From contig OX365954.1 of assembly GCA_947247005.1 (NCBI GenBank), forward strand, positions 4,604,001 to 4,668,000: DNA of 64,000 bases. The letters run 5' to 3'. This document shows, in pieces, positions 36,701 through 45,616 of the stretch. Source of the DNA: Spisula solida (taxonomy: Eukaryota > Mollusca > Bivalvia > Venerida > Mactridae). How positions within the stretch are numbered: the first letter of the stretch is position 1; every line of letters begins with the position of its first letter. Both the position numbers and the translations under genes were made by a program. The notes beneath the pieces were generated by a model. That model was not told the DNA's origin and did not search any database. It saw nothing but the letters and a program-made list of their open reading frames with translations.

Positions 36701-39700
36701 TTAACATTTAGCGCCAAAAAGTTTTTATTTTCTATAGTAGGAATATAAGGTTAGACAAAGGGGTCAGGACCAATGCCCTAAAGGGGCCAAAAAGAAGGCC
36801 TGTCGAGCTAAAAAAAAAAAAAAAAAAAAGAAGTTTTTCGCACATCGTCATTTCCGGTGACCTTTAGTCGAAATGAAGACACTTTTTTCTACTTTCTGTT
36901 TGGGCTAAGTGTGTAGCATCCGGATGTACGAGTTTTTATCAGTGCTGCAAGTCAATAGTGTCTCATGGGCGGGGTATAGGGACCATATGAATTTCTCATA
37001 ACCCCCCAAAAAATCGTGGTAGCGGAAAGGATATCAGGTTTGACTTACACCACAATTCTCCAATGTAAAATTTACATAGTTTTGGCCCCTTTTCAAATTT
37101 AATTAAATATGCCTATGTCATGGTTTCCAGATATAACTTGATAGGTAGGATATATTGAAGTTTTTTTGGGTATACATGTATATTAATATAGTATTTGCGA
37201 GACAAATATATTTGTGTCTTGCAAATTTGTTAATGTGGTGTATTTATTATTTGAAGCTCTTGCCTATAAAGTGTATTACCTGTGATATTTTACATTTGTT
37301 TGTTTTGTTATTGTGTCCTTTATTATTAATTTAATTTATAAAGATCCATCTTGTTTCCAGGAAATGTGATACTGTGGAACCAGTTGGGTGTGATAGTTCT
37401 GTAAGTTATATATGCATTGCATATTCTTAAACCTTGCCATAAATCTGTTAAAAGCTCTAGTGACACAAAGCATGAAATTCAACAAATTTAAGCATACCAT
37501 ATTTTATAAACTGGAATATTTTCTATATTCAACCCATAGAATAGTTGATTCAAAGTGTCCTTCATCGAGATTCATTCTGAATTTTTCTATGCCCCGGCAT
37601 CTACTGATGCGGGAGGCATGTAGTGATTGTCCAGTCCATTCATTCGTTTGTTTGTGTGTTTGTCTGTTCGTGTGTGTGTTCCATTGAAAATGTTAACCAA
37701 AACTTTCAAATTCTCGAAACTCAAATAATTTTTAAAGTTTCTCAAGGCATTGCTTTCAAACTTGGTATACTTGTTTACCATCATAAATAACTTTGTCACC
37801 GCCATGTAACACTAACCAACATTTCTACAGAATTATGGCCCCTGATTGACTTAGCAAGTTATTATGGACAAGGCTTCCACCAGGGCATAGGGCAGACACT
37901 GAATGCAGTCTTGTTGTATTTTATTTGCAGTCAGAAGATGAAAGCAGTGCATCAACATCATCTATATGGTCTATCTCTGATTTATTACCTAGAAATGTCA
38001 AAGATTGTGGTATGTTTCTCCATTTACTGTGTGCTATGAAATATGAGAAATTCTTACCTTTATGATTTTGAACTTGTCTTTTTGAGGCTCAGAAGACAAT
38101 TCTAATTATATGAATATTGTTTCAGAGTATTTTAAGGTGGGTTTTTAAAAACTTTTACTTGGACTTGTGTTTTTATAAGCAAAAGAATACCTGTTAGCAC
38201 AAATGTAATATACTTTTGTAGTTTAATGGTAGTGTCCACTTATAGTATGGGAGGTTGGTCTGAGGTTCACTTACATATAAAGGAGAAACTGGCTTCTCTC
38301 TAATACCCAGTTATTGTCATGGATACCATCAGGAATGATATGTTAACAATGATCCTAAGTTGCAGTGTAGAACAAAAAGAAACCAAATGATGCTAAATAA
38401 TTATCGACACCAAGGATTTATGTATTTCATGCTTCAGAATCGAGTCCAGAGTCTGAGCATCTCGGTGATACTTCTGACTTCCTAAGCTCACCTAGCCTGA
38501 TGGAAATAAGCTGTGAGATGAACAAGCAAGTCTGTGATACATTTCCCTTCAACCAAGTAGTACAGGTATTTGTTGGTTATATTGCTGATAAAATGGGGGT
38601 GATCTTCACTTTAAAAATGTTTATGACAGTTACTGTCTGTTCGCATATACATGTGTGCTTACCATAGAAGCTGGGTATACCTTTTAGCCATTAAACTTTC
38701 TTTGGAACAGAGCTCAAGATATTTTAATGCATCACTCTTTTTAGCTCTCCTGTCACGGTGAGCTTTTGTGATCACTCTCCGTCCGTCTGTCCACAAATTG
38801 TGTAGTCACTAAAGGTCACAATTTTGGCCTAATCTTTATGAAAGTTGGTCACAATGATCATCTCAACAAAATCTAAGTCAAGTTTGATAGTGGGTCATTG
38901 GGAGTAAAAAACTATGTCACTAGTCTGTTGTCTATATTTAGTTCTTACTGATACTAGTATACATGATATATTAACCATGCTTTTGAATGTATAATATTCA
39001 GCTGATACCATAATTAATCAAAGCACTGAGAGTGCTGACGGGAGGCGATCTAGTTGCTGCTACTAAAGCTTAAACCGACTTTACACGTTTAATGTTCGTT
39101 TTCTTACTGCCGATCTTGTCTTAAATGTCAAAATAGGCATAATACGAGAGGTGCCCCACTTATATTTGAACACCCTTGAATATCCAAAATTTTCATGTGA
39201 ACCCAACATAAATGAAATAACTCTTTTGAACCGCGTAAACTAATGTGTCAGGTAACATGTGCACTCACTGTTTGGTTTGTTTGCAATATGATTAGAGTCG
39301 AAATCAGCAATTTTGTAGAGGGTGTGGCGTTTGGCTTTTTGAAGGCCGATTGCTCCTTAAGAAGCACCAAGAAGGTGTTAATAGATCATAAATATACCAT
39401 TTCTGCGAAGGCTTTCAGTAATTGTCGTCCCTAGAAGGGTGCTTTAAGTTATGTTGCTCTAATATGTGAAATGAAACAAAATATTAAAAATGCCAGAAAG
39501 TGACGATTTCTTCAAAAATCGTACCCATTGGTTATATGATAACTAGGATAAATCCAATAACCAAAATTGGGATTGCAATGAAGGTAGGAGTATCCTTCGA
39601 AACTTTTAATAAAGTAATTTAAAAAATGGCGAATGCCAAGGTCAGAAAAACGGTCAGTGTTCCGAGCGATTTTACCAAAATATTCCAAGGGAGACAATCG

Positions 39701-41560
39701 TCTTGAACCCCCGTATATGCTACAACGGAACGGTAATTTCGATAACTTTGTCCCCTCTTTTGAGATAATGCTTTATCGTTGAGATATTTACGGTAACACG
39801 ACATATTGCAATTTGAGAAATGCCTACGAGACTATCAAAAAGTTAACATTCGTTAAGCAACGTGAGTTCCCACCCGATTGCATGACTTGTGCTGTCGTTT
39901 GTTATAACTAATAAAATAAAACTTAAATTTATTCTACAAAGGGAAAAATAAGCGCACAGTACTATGCTCCTAACGCTTAAAATAGTTTTTGGACAAAATG
40001 TTTGCCACATCTCGTTCCTGACAACAATGCCTAGAGCATGGTGTTTTGGTCAAGACTCAGCTTCATACCCCACCACAATCACGCTATACGATACCTTAAG
40101 AACACGAAGTCCAATGATATTACACCAGAATAGTGAATGCCAAAGTCTTACAATCCTGTATTCATAAACTTTGGAATCTTAACGTTAAAGCAGCATTGAT
40201 TACACTCGATCAATGTTTACACCATCAATTGGGATATTATGTCTTAAAAAAGCTTAATTCGATACCCCTTCAAAATTGTTGATTTTGGATTTAACTAAAC
40301 TAAAAAAAATAAAAATCAGTGAGTGCATATGTTAGTCGACACATTTATATACATGGCTGTATAGAGACATTTCGATTAAAGCGTGTCAGCATGGAAATAT
40401 CGGATGTTCAACCGTGTTCAAATATAAGTGGGGCACCTCTCGTATGTGACTATATAGGCATGTTGGGTATCTAAATAATTGTAAAAAGGGGCATATTAAT
40501 GTATATGGAATACATGTATTGAATGCGTCTATCAAAAGTGGCTTAAAAATAATACTACGCGCCTATTTATCAGATTCTACAGTATCGTCTTGTAATCACT
40601 TTCCTCACAGCGTGAGACAGTCTATACAAAGCAGCTAGTTAAGCCACAACATATGATTGCATAACAGTACTCCGCAGACAATTTACGATTCATTGTTAAA
40701 ACCTTCACGTGACTCTGGTCTGAAGTTTCTAAAAATAGCTATTCAGCCAGGACATCTGATGAACACGTGATTTTCATATTATGAAACAAGTCCGATATTG
40801 ACCCGGCGCTGTGATTCTCTCCAAAAATATCGATTTAACGAACAGTTTCACAATAATTGTTGATCTTAGAATAAACAAATGTTGCTGATCGAATTAAATC
40901 AGTTTAAAAATTTGGAGAAACATATATAGCAGTATTGGGAATGTTGACAGTTTCTGGAACTACTTGAATGCGGATTCACATAGCAGCCTAAAGGCTGTTA
41001 AAGTTGTATTAAGAAATGGGCAATGGTAGTAATGAGAGGCTGTCGCCTCCCAAAAAGGGTTCACTGACTGTTGTCTTGAAACAGGAATTGTACATAATTA
41101 TGTAGTCAATCACTTGCACCTCACTGTCTTTTTTCCATTCTTACCTAAAATGTAGAATTTGTAGGTGAGGAAGCTATAACCAACTGGCTTGAAGTAGGTC
41201 TTATATGCTATAAAAAGAGCTTTCTGATTTGATTGACTGTGCAATAATCAGATACATGTCATCCTCAAGTTCAACATACTTAAATTATTAACTACTCCCA
41301 CAAAAAGACATCTTTTCAGTTACTTGAGTAGTAACAGAAATAATATATCCATTTGTCAACGTAGTTACGAGGTTAAATATTTTGAACTTTAATGTCATTC
41401 TTGTTGATATTTTAGAGACATGACTAATAAAAGTATTGTGTTATTTCTTGTTATCAAGGAGCAACCTTCCTCACAAGTCCGCAAACAGAAGAGAAGATTG
41501 TATAGCTATGATATGACGATGATGCAGTTTGTGAAACATTCCAAAACTAGAAAGTATTGA
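9794..41560 (+). CDS. IHO1/CCDC36-like coiled-coil protein, 15 coding exons
   Basis: Coding exons: 9794-9849, 10126-10246, 10907-11118, 14027-14075, 14542-14617, 15072-15175, 28310-28447, 28796-28938, 31646-31779, 33056-33219, 33731-34743, 37361-37400, 37931-38009, 38438-38565 and 41459-41560 (stop TGA). All introns are GT-AG, phases match at all 14 junctions, and the total is 2559 nt (852 residues). The N-terminus has SQ- and F-rich motifs (SLANSQEFFSQDQF) and a segment SAIDKYISKQSKPSLF that resembles the equivalent region of vertebrate IHO1. The middle, roughly residues 160-430, is heptad-rich coiled coil. Then come a basic, disordered region and a basic C-terminus (KQKRRLY). IHO1 binds HORMAD1 on meiotic chromosome axes and promotes double-strand breaks. 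The exon structure is seen directly, while the IHO1 name is inferred from motif resemblance. Other coiled-coil families remain possible. Confidence 0.75.
10443..10786. mobile_element. MITE with TTAA target sites (piggyBac-like)
   Basis: TTAA at 10439-10442 and 10787-10790 flanks inverted ends AGGGACATGCCCAGAAACTGG and, inverted on the right, AAGGGACATGCCCTGGAACTG. TTAA duplication with such ends is the hallmark of piggyBac-type transposition. Inside is a perfect palindrome at about 10602-10626 (AATAAAAGGCTG, its reverse complement and one central base). It lies in intron 2 of the coiled-coil gene. Confidence 0.75.
11119..12069. other. Intron 3 sequence, no gene seen
   Basis: The open frames at 11284-11535 and 11778-12053 lack domain signatures and splice support. 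The 11925-12010 segment ('cccgccgagatcgagaccata...') has a diverged relative at about 12865-12950 ('ccagattcgagaccatgtctg'), so both flanks of the 12071-12741 element belong to one older repeat into which it inserted. Confidence 0.45.
12071..12741 (+). repeat. AGCTCACCTG hairpin-headed array element, copy 1
   Basis: The left end is a near-perfect hairpin: AGCTCACCTGCCAC, loop, GTGGCAAGGTGAGCT. After a 'ccgtcgtccgtctgtc' tract come about four diverged tandem units of roughly 130-150 bp built around 'ggtcaaaaactaggtcaaaaggtcaaat'. The right end is 'caggtgagcgcc...cctcttgtt'. The same architecture occurs at 61680-63039 and, shortened, at 38741-38930. Confidence 0.8.
13525..13915. repeat. Three tandem units with internal inverted repeats
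   Basis: Each unit of about 139-153 bp contains the inverted pair TTTACTATCCGATTTTGC and ACAAAATCAGATAGTAAA around 'aaacgaaaatcgcc', and a spacer 'ggcggctaagcgtcggacgttgtgattg'. Units begin near 13559, 13698 and 13850. The third contains an (AAT)n expansion at about 13837-13853. Each unit could form a stable hairpin. The open frames here are repeat-derived. Confidence 0.8.
15241..16146. mobile_element. TA-flanked element with CGAGGGGTGAT ends (mariner-like)
   Basis: TA at 15239-15240 and 16147-16148 flanks the inverted ends CGAGGGGTGATCAAT (left) and CGAGGGGTGATGAAT (right, inverted). TA duplication is characteristic of Tc1/mariner. The 0.9-kb interior has open frames on both strands at 15282-15645 but no recognisable transposase catalytic motif, so it is probably a decayed or non-autonomous copy. 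Confidence 0.7.
16453..17100 (+). repeat. Dispersed repeat with about four tandem units
   Basis: It starts 'gggagctattgcagtcacccgagcgtcggcg' and continues with units of roughly 150 bp built around 'gttaaagtttaggtacaggttttttaacctc', 'accatcatgaccccaacccc' and 'cattttgttgaaattat'. It is one of the '+' oriented dispersed families of this genome and abuts the TATGCCCC copy at 17107. Confidence 0.75.
17107..17756 (+). repeat. TATGCCCC...CTTGTTT family, long copy
   Basis: The left end reads TTTATGCCCCCCTATCGATAG, then a '(gtccgtccgttc)' tract, then two copies of a roughly 190-bp unit ('ggttaacccaaattgaccgtttcttctagcat...'), and the right end reads 'gcgtttattgaacgcagtcttgtttt'. No terminal inverted repeats or coding capacity were seen. 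Confidence 0.85.
18043..18205 (+). repeat. 33-bp tandem repeat with TTTGACGGAACAT core
   Basis: Five units of 33 bp follow the pattern 'tgtaccatatgtaacaatttgacggaacat'. The core TTGACGGAA is the same motif seen near both ends of the 16157-25276 element, which suggests the array is an expanded subterminal motif of that element rather than an unrelated minisatellite. Confidence 0.85.
18964..19425. mobile_element. hAT-type MITE with 8-bp target duplication
   Basis: The direct repeat GGTTTTAA at 18956-18963 and 19426-19433 flanks inverted ends TAGGGGTG and CACCCCTA. The interior is rich in ATCGATAG and 'gcaatagtatt' palindromic motifs and is non-coding. An 8-bp duplication and A/TAGGGGTG ends fit hAT elements. 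It inserted between two exons of the decayed transposon gene. Confidence 0.85.
22274..22554 (+). repeat. TATGCCCC...CTTGTTT family, copy inside the transposon gene
   Basis: This is a compact copy, about 280 bp, with a single internal unit. On the - strand the host frame reads 'MSPQKKTW' just before it (22565-22590) and 'IDRERKARKAAERR' just after (22270 downward). It therefore interrupts the coding sequence, and its own ends define the element boundaries to within a few T residues. Confidence 0.85.
23341..23411 (+). repeat. tRNA-derived sequence (Arg-like)
   Basis: The segment 'gtggcccaatggatacggcaatg' resembles the A-box half of arginine tRNAs, and 'acaggttcgatccttg' gives a good B box at normal spacing. 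The anticodon arm is imperfect and the acceptor ends do not pair well, so a pseudogene or SINE head is more likely than a functional tRNA. Confidence 0.45.
23943..24010 (-). repeat. tRNA-derived sequence
   Basis: On the - strand 'ctggctcaatcagtagagagctta' is an A box and D arm, and 'gcgggttcaagccctg' is a B box. The acceptor stem pairs only at the outermost bases. This is probably a tRNA pseudogene or SINE head. Confidence 0.45.
25308..25929 (+). repeat. TATGCCCC...CTTGTTT family, long copy
   Basis: It has the same ends as the 17107 copy. Two diverged internal units are followed by the 'cataagccccttacat...gtcaaagccatgtaac' block. It begins 32 bases outside the right end of the 9.1-kb element. 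Confidence 0.85.
26443..26740 (+). repeat. TATGCCCC...CTTGTTT family, short copy
   Basis: This single-unit copy of about 300 bp runs from TTTTTATGCCCCCGTATCG through 'gaacgcagtcttgttt', in the same orientation as all other copies in the window. Confidence 0.85.
26741..27270. other. Intron sequence, no gene seen
   Basis: Short open frames at 26719-27298 on both strands lack domain features. Near 26880 the sequence 'gtgtctattgcgagataaagg' is unremarkable. Nothing further can be supported. Confidence 0.4.
27275..28085 (+). repeat. 25-bp minisatellite, about 32 copies
   Basis: The consensus unit is CACTCCAGTTTCYGCAGCACAGTCT. Copies vary at a few positions and occasionally lose 2-3 bases. Open frames of 232 and 92 codons across the array are repeat-derived: they read the same unit in different frames and end with the array. 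It sits in intron 6 of the coiled-coil gene just 225 bp before exon 7. Confidence 0.95.
29630..29766. mobile_element. Long perfect-type hairpin (fold-back MITE)
   Basis: Arms of about 60 nt, from AATATCAGATGCCTGCCTGC to GGGCAGAATGTCACC, recur inverted on the right as GGGTGACATTCTG through GCGGGCATCTGATATTT, separated by a few bases around 'ccgaggggaagcc'. The whole is close to a continuous palindrome of about 137 bp. It is non-coding and intronic. Confidence 0.85.
29934..31449. mobile_element. TTAA-flanked element with long inverted arms (piggyBac-like)
   Basis: TTAA at 29930-29933 and 31450-31453 flanks the ends AGGGACTGCCTCAC and, inverted, AGGTGCTGCCTCAC. Inside are inverted arms of about 290 bp: 30395-30690 matches the reverse complement of about 31130-31420 (landmarks 'gccgattcgctgtaccactcg' left, 'cgagtggtacagcgaatcggc' right). 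The centre, about 30700-31130, shows no transposase. It is a non-autonomous fold-back element of 1.5 kb in intron 8. Confidence 0.8.
32094..32495 (+). repeat. Dispersed repeat ending CATCTCTTGTT, copy 1
   Basis: It starts 'ttttttatgcctccgtatcg', has 'cttcaa-ctttaagtggaggttgttcatc-ttagtagatgacccc' in the middle and ends 'ggtttacaaccatctcttgtt'. The same order of blocks flanks the 41764-42620 insertion, so they are one family related in its left end to the TATGCCCC elements. Confidence 0.65.
33731..34743 (+). CDS. Large exon 11 of the coiled-coil gene
   Basis: This 1013-nt exon starts after TCTATTGCAG and ends at a GTAATA donor. It carries the end of the coiled coil, including a segment reading RLRDEIESKDKINKEE. 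It continues as a low-complexity, probably disordered stretch with a proline/serine patch (LSPKPPK, RTSPSP) and a strongly basic cluster (KKKMGQRKYGRKGTKKRK) that could serve as a nuclear localisation signal. That would fit a chromosome-axis protein. It is the only exon over 220 nt in the gene. Confidence 0.85.
34744..37360. other. Intron 11, repeat-rich, no gene
   Basis: Contents in order are a repeat around 34975-35200 ('aacaaaagttggaaaaaaggg', 'gatgaaacttgctatgtagg', 'ggtggggccaaggtcactgc'), a second around 35230-35480 ('acccccacaaaacaaagtttgtaggagtg'), a block at 35530-36060 related to the 53.65-kb repeat, and a poly-A tract at 36811-36829. The open frames at 35530-35745, 36074-36448 and 36509-36748 have no supporting features. 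Confidence 0.5.
35525..36060. repeat. Dispersed repeat related to 53650-54490
   Basis: It begins 'cagacagggaaggcagcactcaacttaacca', which nearly matches 'ggacaggaaaggcagcactcaacttaatca' at 53657. It then runs through diverged 'gctgaatgacc-agttt-agctgtcaaaa' units similar to the degenerate tail at 54280-54490. The expanded 30-bp array present at 53.8-54.3 kb is absent here. Confidence 0.65.
37588..37915 (+). repeat. TATGCCCC...CTTGTT family, diverged copy
   Basis: The left end 'tatgccccggcatctactgatgcgggaggcatgtagtgattg' and right end 'ctgaatgcagtcttgtt' identify the family. The internal unit differs from the other copies, which marks it as a different subfamily. It lies in a 530-bp intron between exons 12 and 13. 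Confidence 0.75.
38741..38930 (+). repeat. AGCTC hairpin-array family, truncated copy
   Basis: 'tttagctctcctgtcacggtgagcttttgtgatcactctccgtccg' begins it and one unit with 'tcacaatgatcatctcaacaaaatctaagtcaagttt' follows. A shorter fragment of the same family is seen near 43050-43140. Confidence 0.7.
39145..40442. mobile_element. TA-flanked element with CGAGAGGTGCCCC ends (mariner-like)
   Basis: TA at 39143-39144 and 40443-40444 flanks near-identical inverted ends CGAGAGGTGCCCCACTTATA, matching on to 'tttgaacac'. No intact transposase frame exists in the 1.3-kb interior. A diverged copy of its right half is recognisable at 44430-44740. It occupies intron 14 of the coiled-coil gene. Confidence 0.85.
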
Positions 41561-41727
41561 TGTGAAGATCTGTTTTGGTAGACTTAGTGTTTATGAAGCA
41601 ACTTCTGTGATTTTCATTATTGAGATTTAAATTTGTTACAATTATGTTTCATATCCTTTATGTTTTATACCTGTATCTATCGATTTTGATGTTAAACATG
41701 GAAAGTCAGTTAACACATTTTTATTGT
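41561..41727 (+). other. Presumed 3' untranslated region of the coiled-coil gene
   Basis: AT-rich sequence follows the TGA at 41558-41560. No canonical AATAAA is visible before the repeat at 41728, so the polyadenylation site is not placed. Confidence 0.3.
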
Positions 41728-42842
41728 TATGCCCCCCCCCCCCCTCATCTTTGATAAGAGGTACAGTAGAACTTCAATGCCTCGAACAGTACTTGCCTCA
41801 AACACCCTAGATGCCTCGAACTGGTTCTTCGGTCCCGGCAAATCCCTTCTTTATTCATATAGTGAAACAATAGATCACTCGAACAATATCTAGGTCGAAC
41901 ACTCGAACTGATTGGACGGTCCCTCGCTATGATTTACCTGGAGATGGGTCGAACAATGCAAGTTTTCACACCTTTCATTAAGTGTTGAACTCCATTGTTC
42001 AACCGCGGGTAGTCGGCGACAGGTGTATTAACAAGTTATGATAATTACTGTATATATGTATACCTAACAATTGTTGCATTGTATAACAAGTTTTTGAGAA
42101 ACTTAAACACTTATAGATCCATATAATAGCTAACGAAGGCCAACCAAGAAATTATAATTTAATTATTTTTGTTAATAATATTCAGAAGCAACAACATATC
42201 AGAATAAAATAATCATTTTTTAAAGTTCTCATACGTCAAAAGTGTTTGTTTCAGTATCATTTATTTATTGGTAGTCGAACTTGACATCGAACATGATAAT
42301 AATTCGTGACTAGCTGCTTTATATAAATGCGCTGTATAACACGTTACCTTACTAAGACTTCTAAACATTCGAAGAGCTTGCCGAAGATAAATAAGATTTC
42401 AGGTCAATTTCGTCTAAATATATTATATTTTGTTATTATAATGAATAATTTTAGAAATGATACACGTGCATTATTTAAGTAAAGTAATTAATATTATACA
42501 ATGCACACACGGATTTTCAGTTCGAACTTATATTTGAATACCATAGATGCCTCGAACACCCTAGATGCCTCGAACTATTTTCCTGGTCCGAAGGTAGTTC
42601 GAGGCATCGAAGTTCTACTGTATAACGCTTTGCACATGTCGGTCAGTAGACCAAATGGTTTCTGTTCAGTAACTGAAGAACGATTTGCCCTAGGATCTTC
42701 AAACTTTACATGGAGGTTGGTCATCAACAGTAGATGACCCCTATTTATTTTGAGGTCGAAGGTCAAGGTTACTGTGACCTTAACCATTTCTGACTATTGG
42801 GCTGCCATGGGGGCAAACATGTTTTATAAACATCTCTTGTTA
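41728..42842 (+). repeat. CATCTCTTGTT-ending repeat, split by a later insertion
   Basis: The left part (41728-41763, 'ttattgttatgccccc' followed by poly-C) and right part (42621-42842, ending 'gttttataaacatctcttgtt') form one copy of the family seen at 32094-32495. They are separated by the TA-flanked element at 41764-42620. Confidence 0.7.
41764..42620. mobile_element. TA-flanked MITE with CAGTAGAACTTC ends (pogo/Tigger-like)
   Basis: TA at 41762-41763 and 42621-42622 flanks inverted ends CAGTAGAACTTCAATGCCTC and CAGTAGAACTTCGATGCCTC. The terminal motifs 'gatgcctcgaac' are repeated several times inside each end (for example near 41810 and 42545-42575). CAGTRGAAC ends with TA duplication are usual for pogo/Tigger derivatives. 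There is no transposase. Confidence 0.85.
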
Positions 42843-43524
42843 ATTCTTTATGATGATTAGTTTATAATAGTTGTATATCAGTAACACTTCTGTTTAGTTC
42901 AATTGTGTAAAACTGTACTAAACAATTCATTTCTTATACATAATACAATTTCATTACAAAGAAGATAATGTATTGTCTGTTTATTTAGAAGCACCAAAAT
43001 AATACAATTGATTGCATTATTATCCTCACTAATTCATTGCACCCACATATTGATTTTGATCATCTCAATAGAATCGATGTCAAGTTTGATTTTGGGTCAT
43101 CTGGGGTCAAGGTCAAATAATAAGAAACCTTGCAATAAAGGCTGAATTTTCTTGAATCTTATTCTGAAAATATAAATGGTTACTTAGGTCACCATGCACT
43201 ACTACGGCATGTAGATGCATAATTAAAGGAAAGAATTTGCTGCAATGATTTTTGCCACGTGGGTGGTATATTAGTCTGTCGAATGGCGACAGTTCTAGTT
43301 AACGTCTGTGCTGAATAGTATGAAACTAAGCATGTGTGTAACTAATGAAGCCGAGATGCCGAACCTACATTCCAACTGCAGGCTGAAGGGCAAGGTCACT
43401 GTTCATTATCAAATGTTGGAGCCTTACATTTTATGTCTGCTCCATAACTTTTTAACGCCTAGGCCAAATTTGGCAGTATGTTGCTTGGAGATCATATTTG
43501 CAACAATTCTGTGACTGATGCTCT

Positions 43525-43650
43525 AACCGTAGTTGGTCAGTATGATTAGTCTATTTGGACCTAAAGCACATAATTATATTTTAAGTATACTAGCGATAAA
43601 GTTAAAATTTTACTCGGATGAGTGTTTTAGGTCCATGTACTGACCACAGG
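43525..43650. repeat. Imperfect inverted repeat
   Basis: 'ttggtcagtatgat...ggacctaaagcac' on the left pairs with 'gtgttttaggtccatgtactgacca' on the right around an AT-rich centre of about 70 bp. It is possibly a small fold-back element. No target duplication was found. Confidence 0.5.
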
Positions 43651-44224
43651 TAACTATCATTGAAAAGGAATTTAAAAAAAATTATTATTGCTTTATGAAG
43701 ATATCTCAAGCAAATTTTTGGTTAAGATACTTTGAGAATGTGACCACTTTTGTGGAAATGTACCTTTTAAACTATAGATCTATATCAATTTCTGTAAAAA
43801 CAATCTTCATCAATGATACATTTACCTGTGGTACTGACCACTACGGCTGTAACAACTGGACCACAATATACATGTATAGTATTTCACTGTACATGCTTAC
43901 AACATTTTGTGAACTTCAATTCACTGATCCTCTTTACATTGACAATGATGACAGTCACACACAAAGATGGTGATGATAGTTAATGTTGTACTAAGTAGAT
44001 TGATAGGACACTTCCTGCACTATGAAGTGATAAATATCACAAGTACATTGGAATTCTACTTGTATACTTACATGAAGATTCACCATGACGCGAGTAATAT
44101 GTAAGTAATATTAAGTTTTATTACATGCATATTTGTGACAATGTTGTTTACTTTAGATGAAGACAATGAATTTATTGCTTAATTTTCTGGGTATTTCAAA
44201 AGTTTGACTTCAACAGAGGCGCAG

Positions 44225-44760
44225 TATTTGCATTCCTTAAAAGGACAAGGTTCACGAAAGGCTTAATTTGGCCTTGCGTTTTTTTTCTAAAAATATTCAT
44301 GTTCCTATGCAGTTATAATTTGTTAAGTCCCATGTGTTAGCGACCTGTTACATTACATGTTTTGTAGTTTGTTATTGTGGTAAAACGGAAATTGTTTAAA
44401 AATTCCAAAGGGACAAAAGTTAACACTTAGTACTATGTTGGACACAATACTTGGACACATTTATTTTCTGGCGATAATACAAAGAACATGTTTTTGTCAA
44501 GACTAGGCTTCAAATCCTACCACCAACACACCATTGTTGGCATTAGGTACCTTAAAACACGGATGTTTAGCTAACTAGTATATTAATGTAAATCCCAAAG
44601 ACTTGGGAATCGTAAGTATATTGCAGCGTTTGGTAACAGAATACAATAGAAATGTAAATACCAATGGTCAATTGGATTATTCGGTCTTCAAAAGGCCAAA
44701 AACAATGCCTCTTCAAAATAATTGGTGATTTTGGTACCCAAATTGAAAATACAGTAACGA
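44225..44760. repeat. Diverged relative of the 39145-40442 element
   Basis: Blocks such as 'gacacaatacttgg', 'tgtttttgtcaagactaggcttca', 'ccaccaacacacc', 'taccttaaaacacgg' and 'aaagacttgggaatcgtaag' follow the same order as 'gtgttttggtcaagactcagcttca...taccttaagaacacgaag...aactttggaatcttaacg' at 40020-40185. The terminal inverted repeats are no longer recognisable. Confidence 0.6.
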
Positions 44761-45139
44761 AAAACTTGTAATATCAGCATGACGTTCGAAGATGCACAAT
44801 TGCAAAAAAATGTTGGCACTTCCATATTGTTGTCGCCCAAGAAAACAGCACAAGCAGCACAATTATCGTCATCACATCTGGAGACTATTTTAATCTACAC
44901 GGCGTGTGCCAAACCTCTTCAACATTCAATAATGCCACCACCTCAGTTCTACATGGGTCCTCCGCCTGCTTTCCTTTACAACCATCACCAGCACTCAACC
45001 ACAGAACAACATCTATATTGTCTTGATTAGAACTGTCAAATCCATAAAAGATACAAAGTTTGACAAAAATGGATTGAACTTATTCAATTTTAATATACAT
45101 TTGTACTGATAGTAAAAGATTCCAAATTATGCACCTATC

Positions 45140-45420
45140 AAAATTTTGCCCCCTGGGGGCAGACCAGGGGAATTGGACACTTTCTTTTTTTCTAGAGCCA
45201 AACATTTTGTCTAAATCCCCACAGTGGGAGATACTTGTTGTATCACATGGCTAGCCATCTTTAAATGTTTTTTGCGGCATCTAAGTTCCCCCAATACATG
45301 CAATACCAGGATCTATAATCTGACCATTTTTTGAAGTCTTATTTCCAGGGACCCGGAATCATTCAGCGTGTAAAATCTCGCCTGTCGGGAATCGTCTTCT
45401 GTCTATAGCAGATGGTGCAT
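45140..45420. repeat. Dispersed repeat, relative of 8340-8620
   Basis: It contains 'ctaaatccccacagtgggaga', 'cttatttccagggacccgg' and 'cgcctgtcgggaatcg', matching the block order of the copy at 8340-8620. It lies upstream of the first confident exon of the membrane-protein gene. Confidence 0.5.
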
Positions 45421-45616
45421 ATATTTTTTTCGCACTCTAACCAATGAGAACTCATGGACAGCAAAAGTCTACGTAATATTTTATCATCCCTCGTGTAAGT
45501 ACTGATATACATGGATATTGCATTACAGGTTTTCGAGGCTAACTGTAGTGACTCAAATTACTGCTATTGCACATCATTCTGTAGGTCATTGCTTTATTAA
45601 CATATTTTCTTTACAG

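Noticed and set aside
43695..43973. 92-codon open frame as a secreted protein
   Set aside because: No clean signal peptide, no splice partners and AT-rich codon use typical of chance frames.
44779..45030. Open frame with a proline-rich end as a first exon of the membrane protein
   Set aside because: It lies next to a diverged transposon copy, lacks a signal peptide and no donor site joins it in phase.
45454..45584. Two small upstream exons (45454-45494 and 45529-45584) that keep frame with 45617
   Set aside because: The implied introns would be only 34 and 32 bp, too short for normal animal splicing, and the resulting N-terminus is a poor signal peptide.
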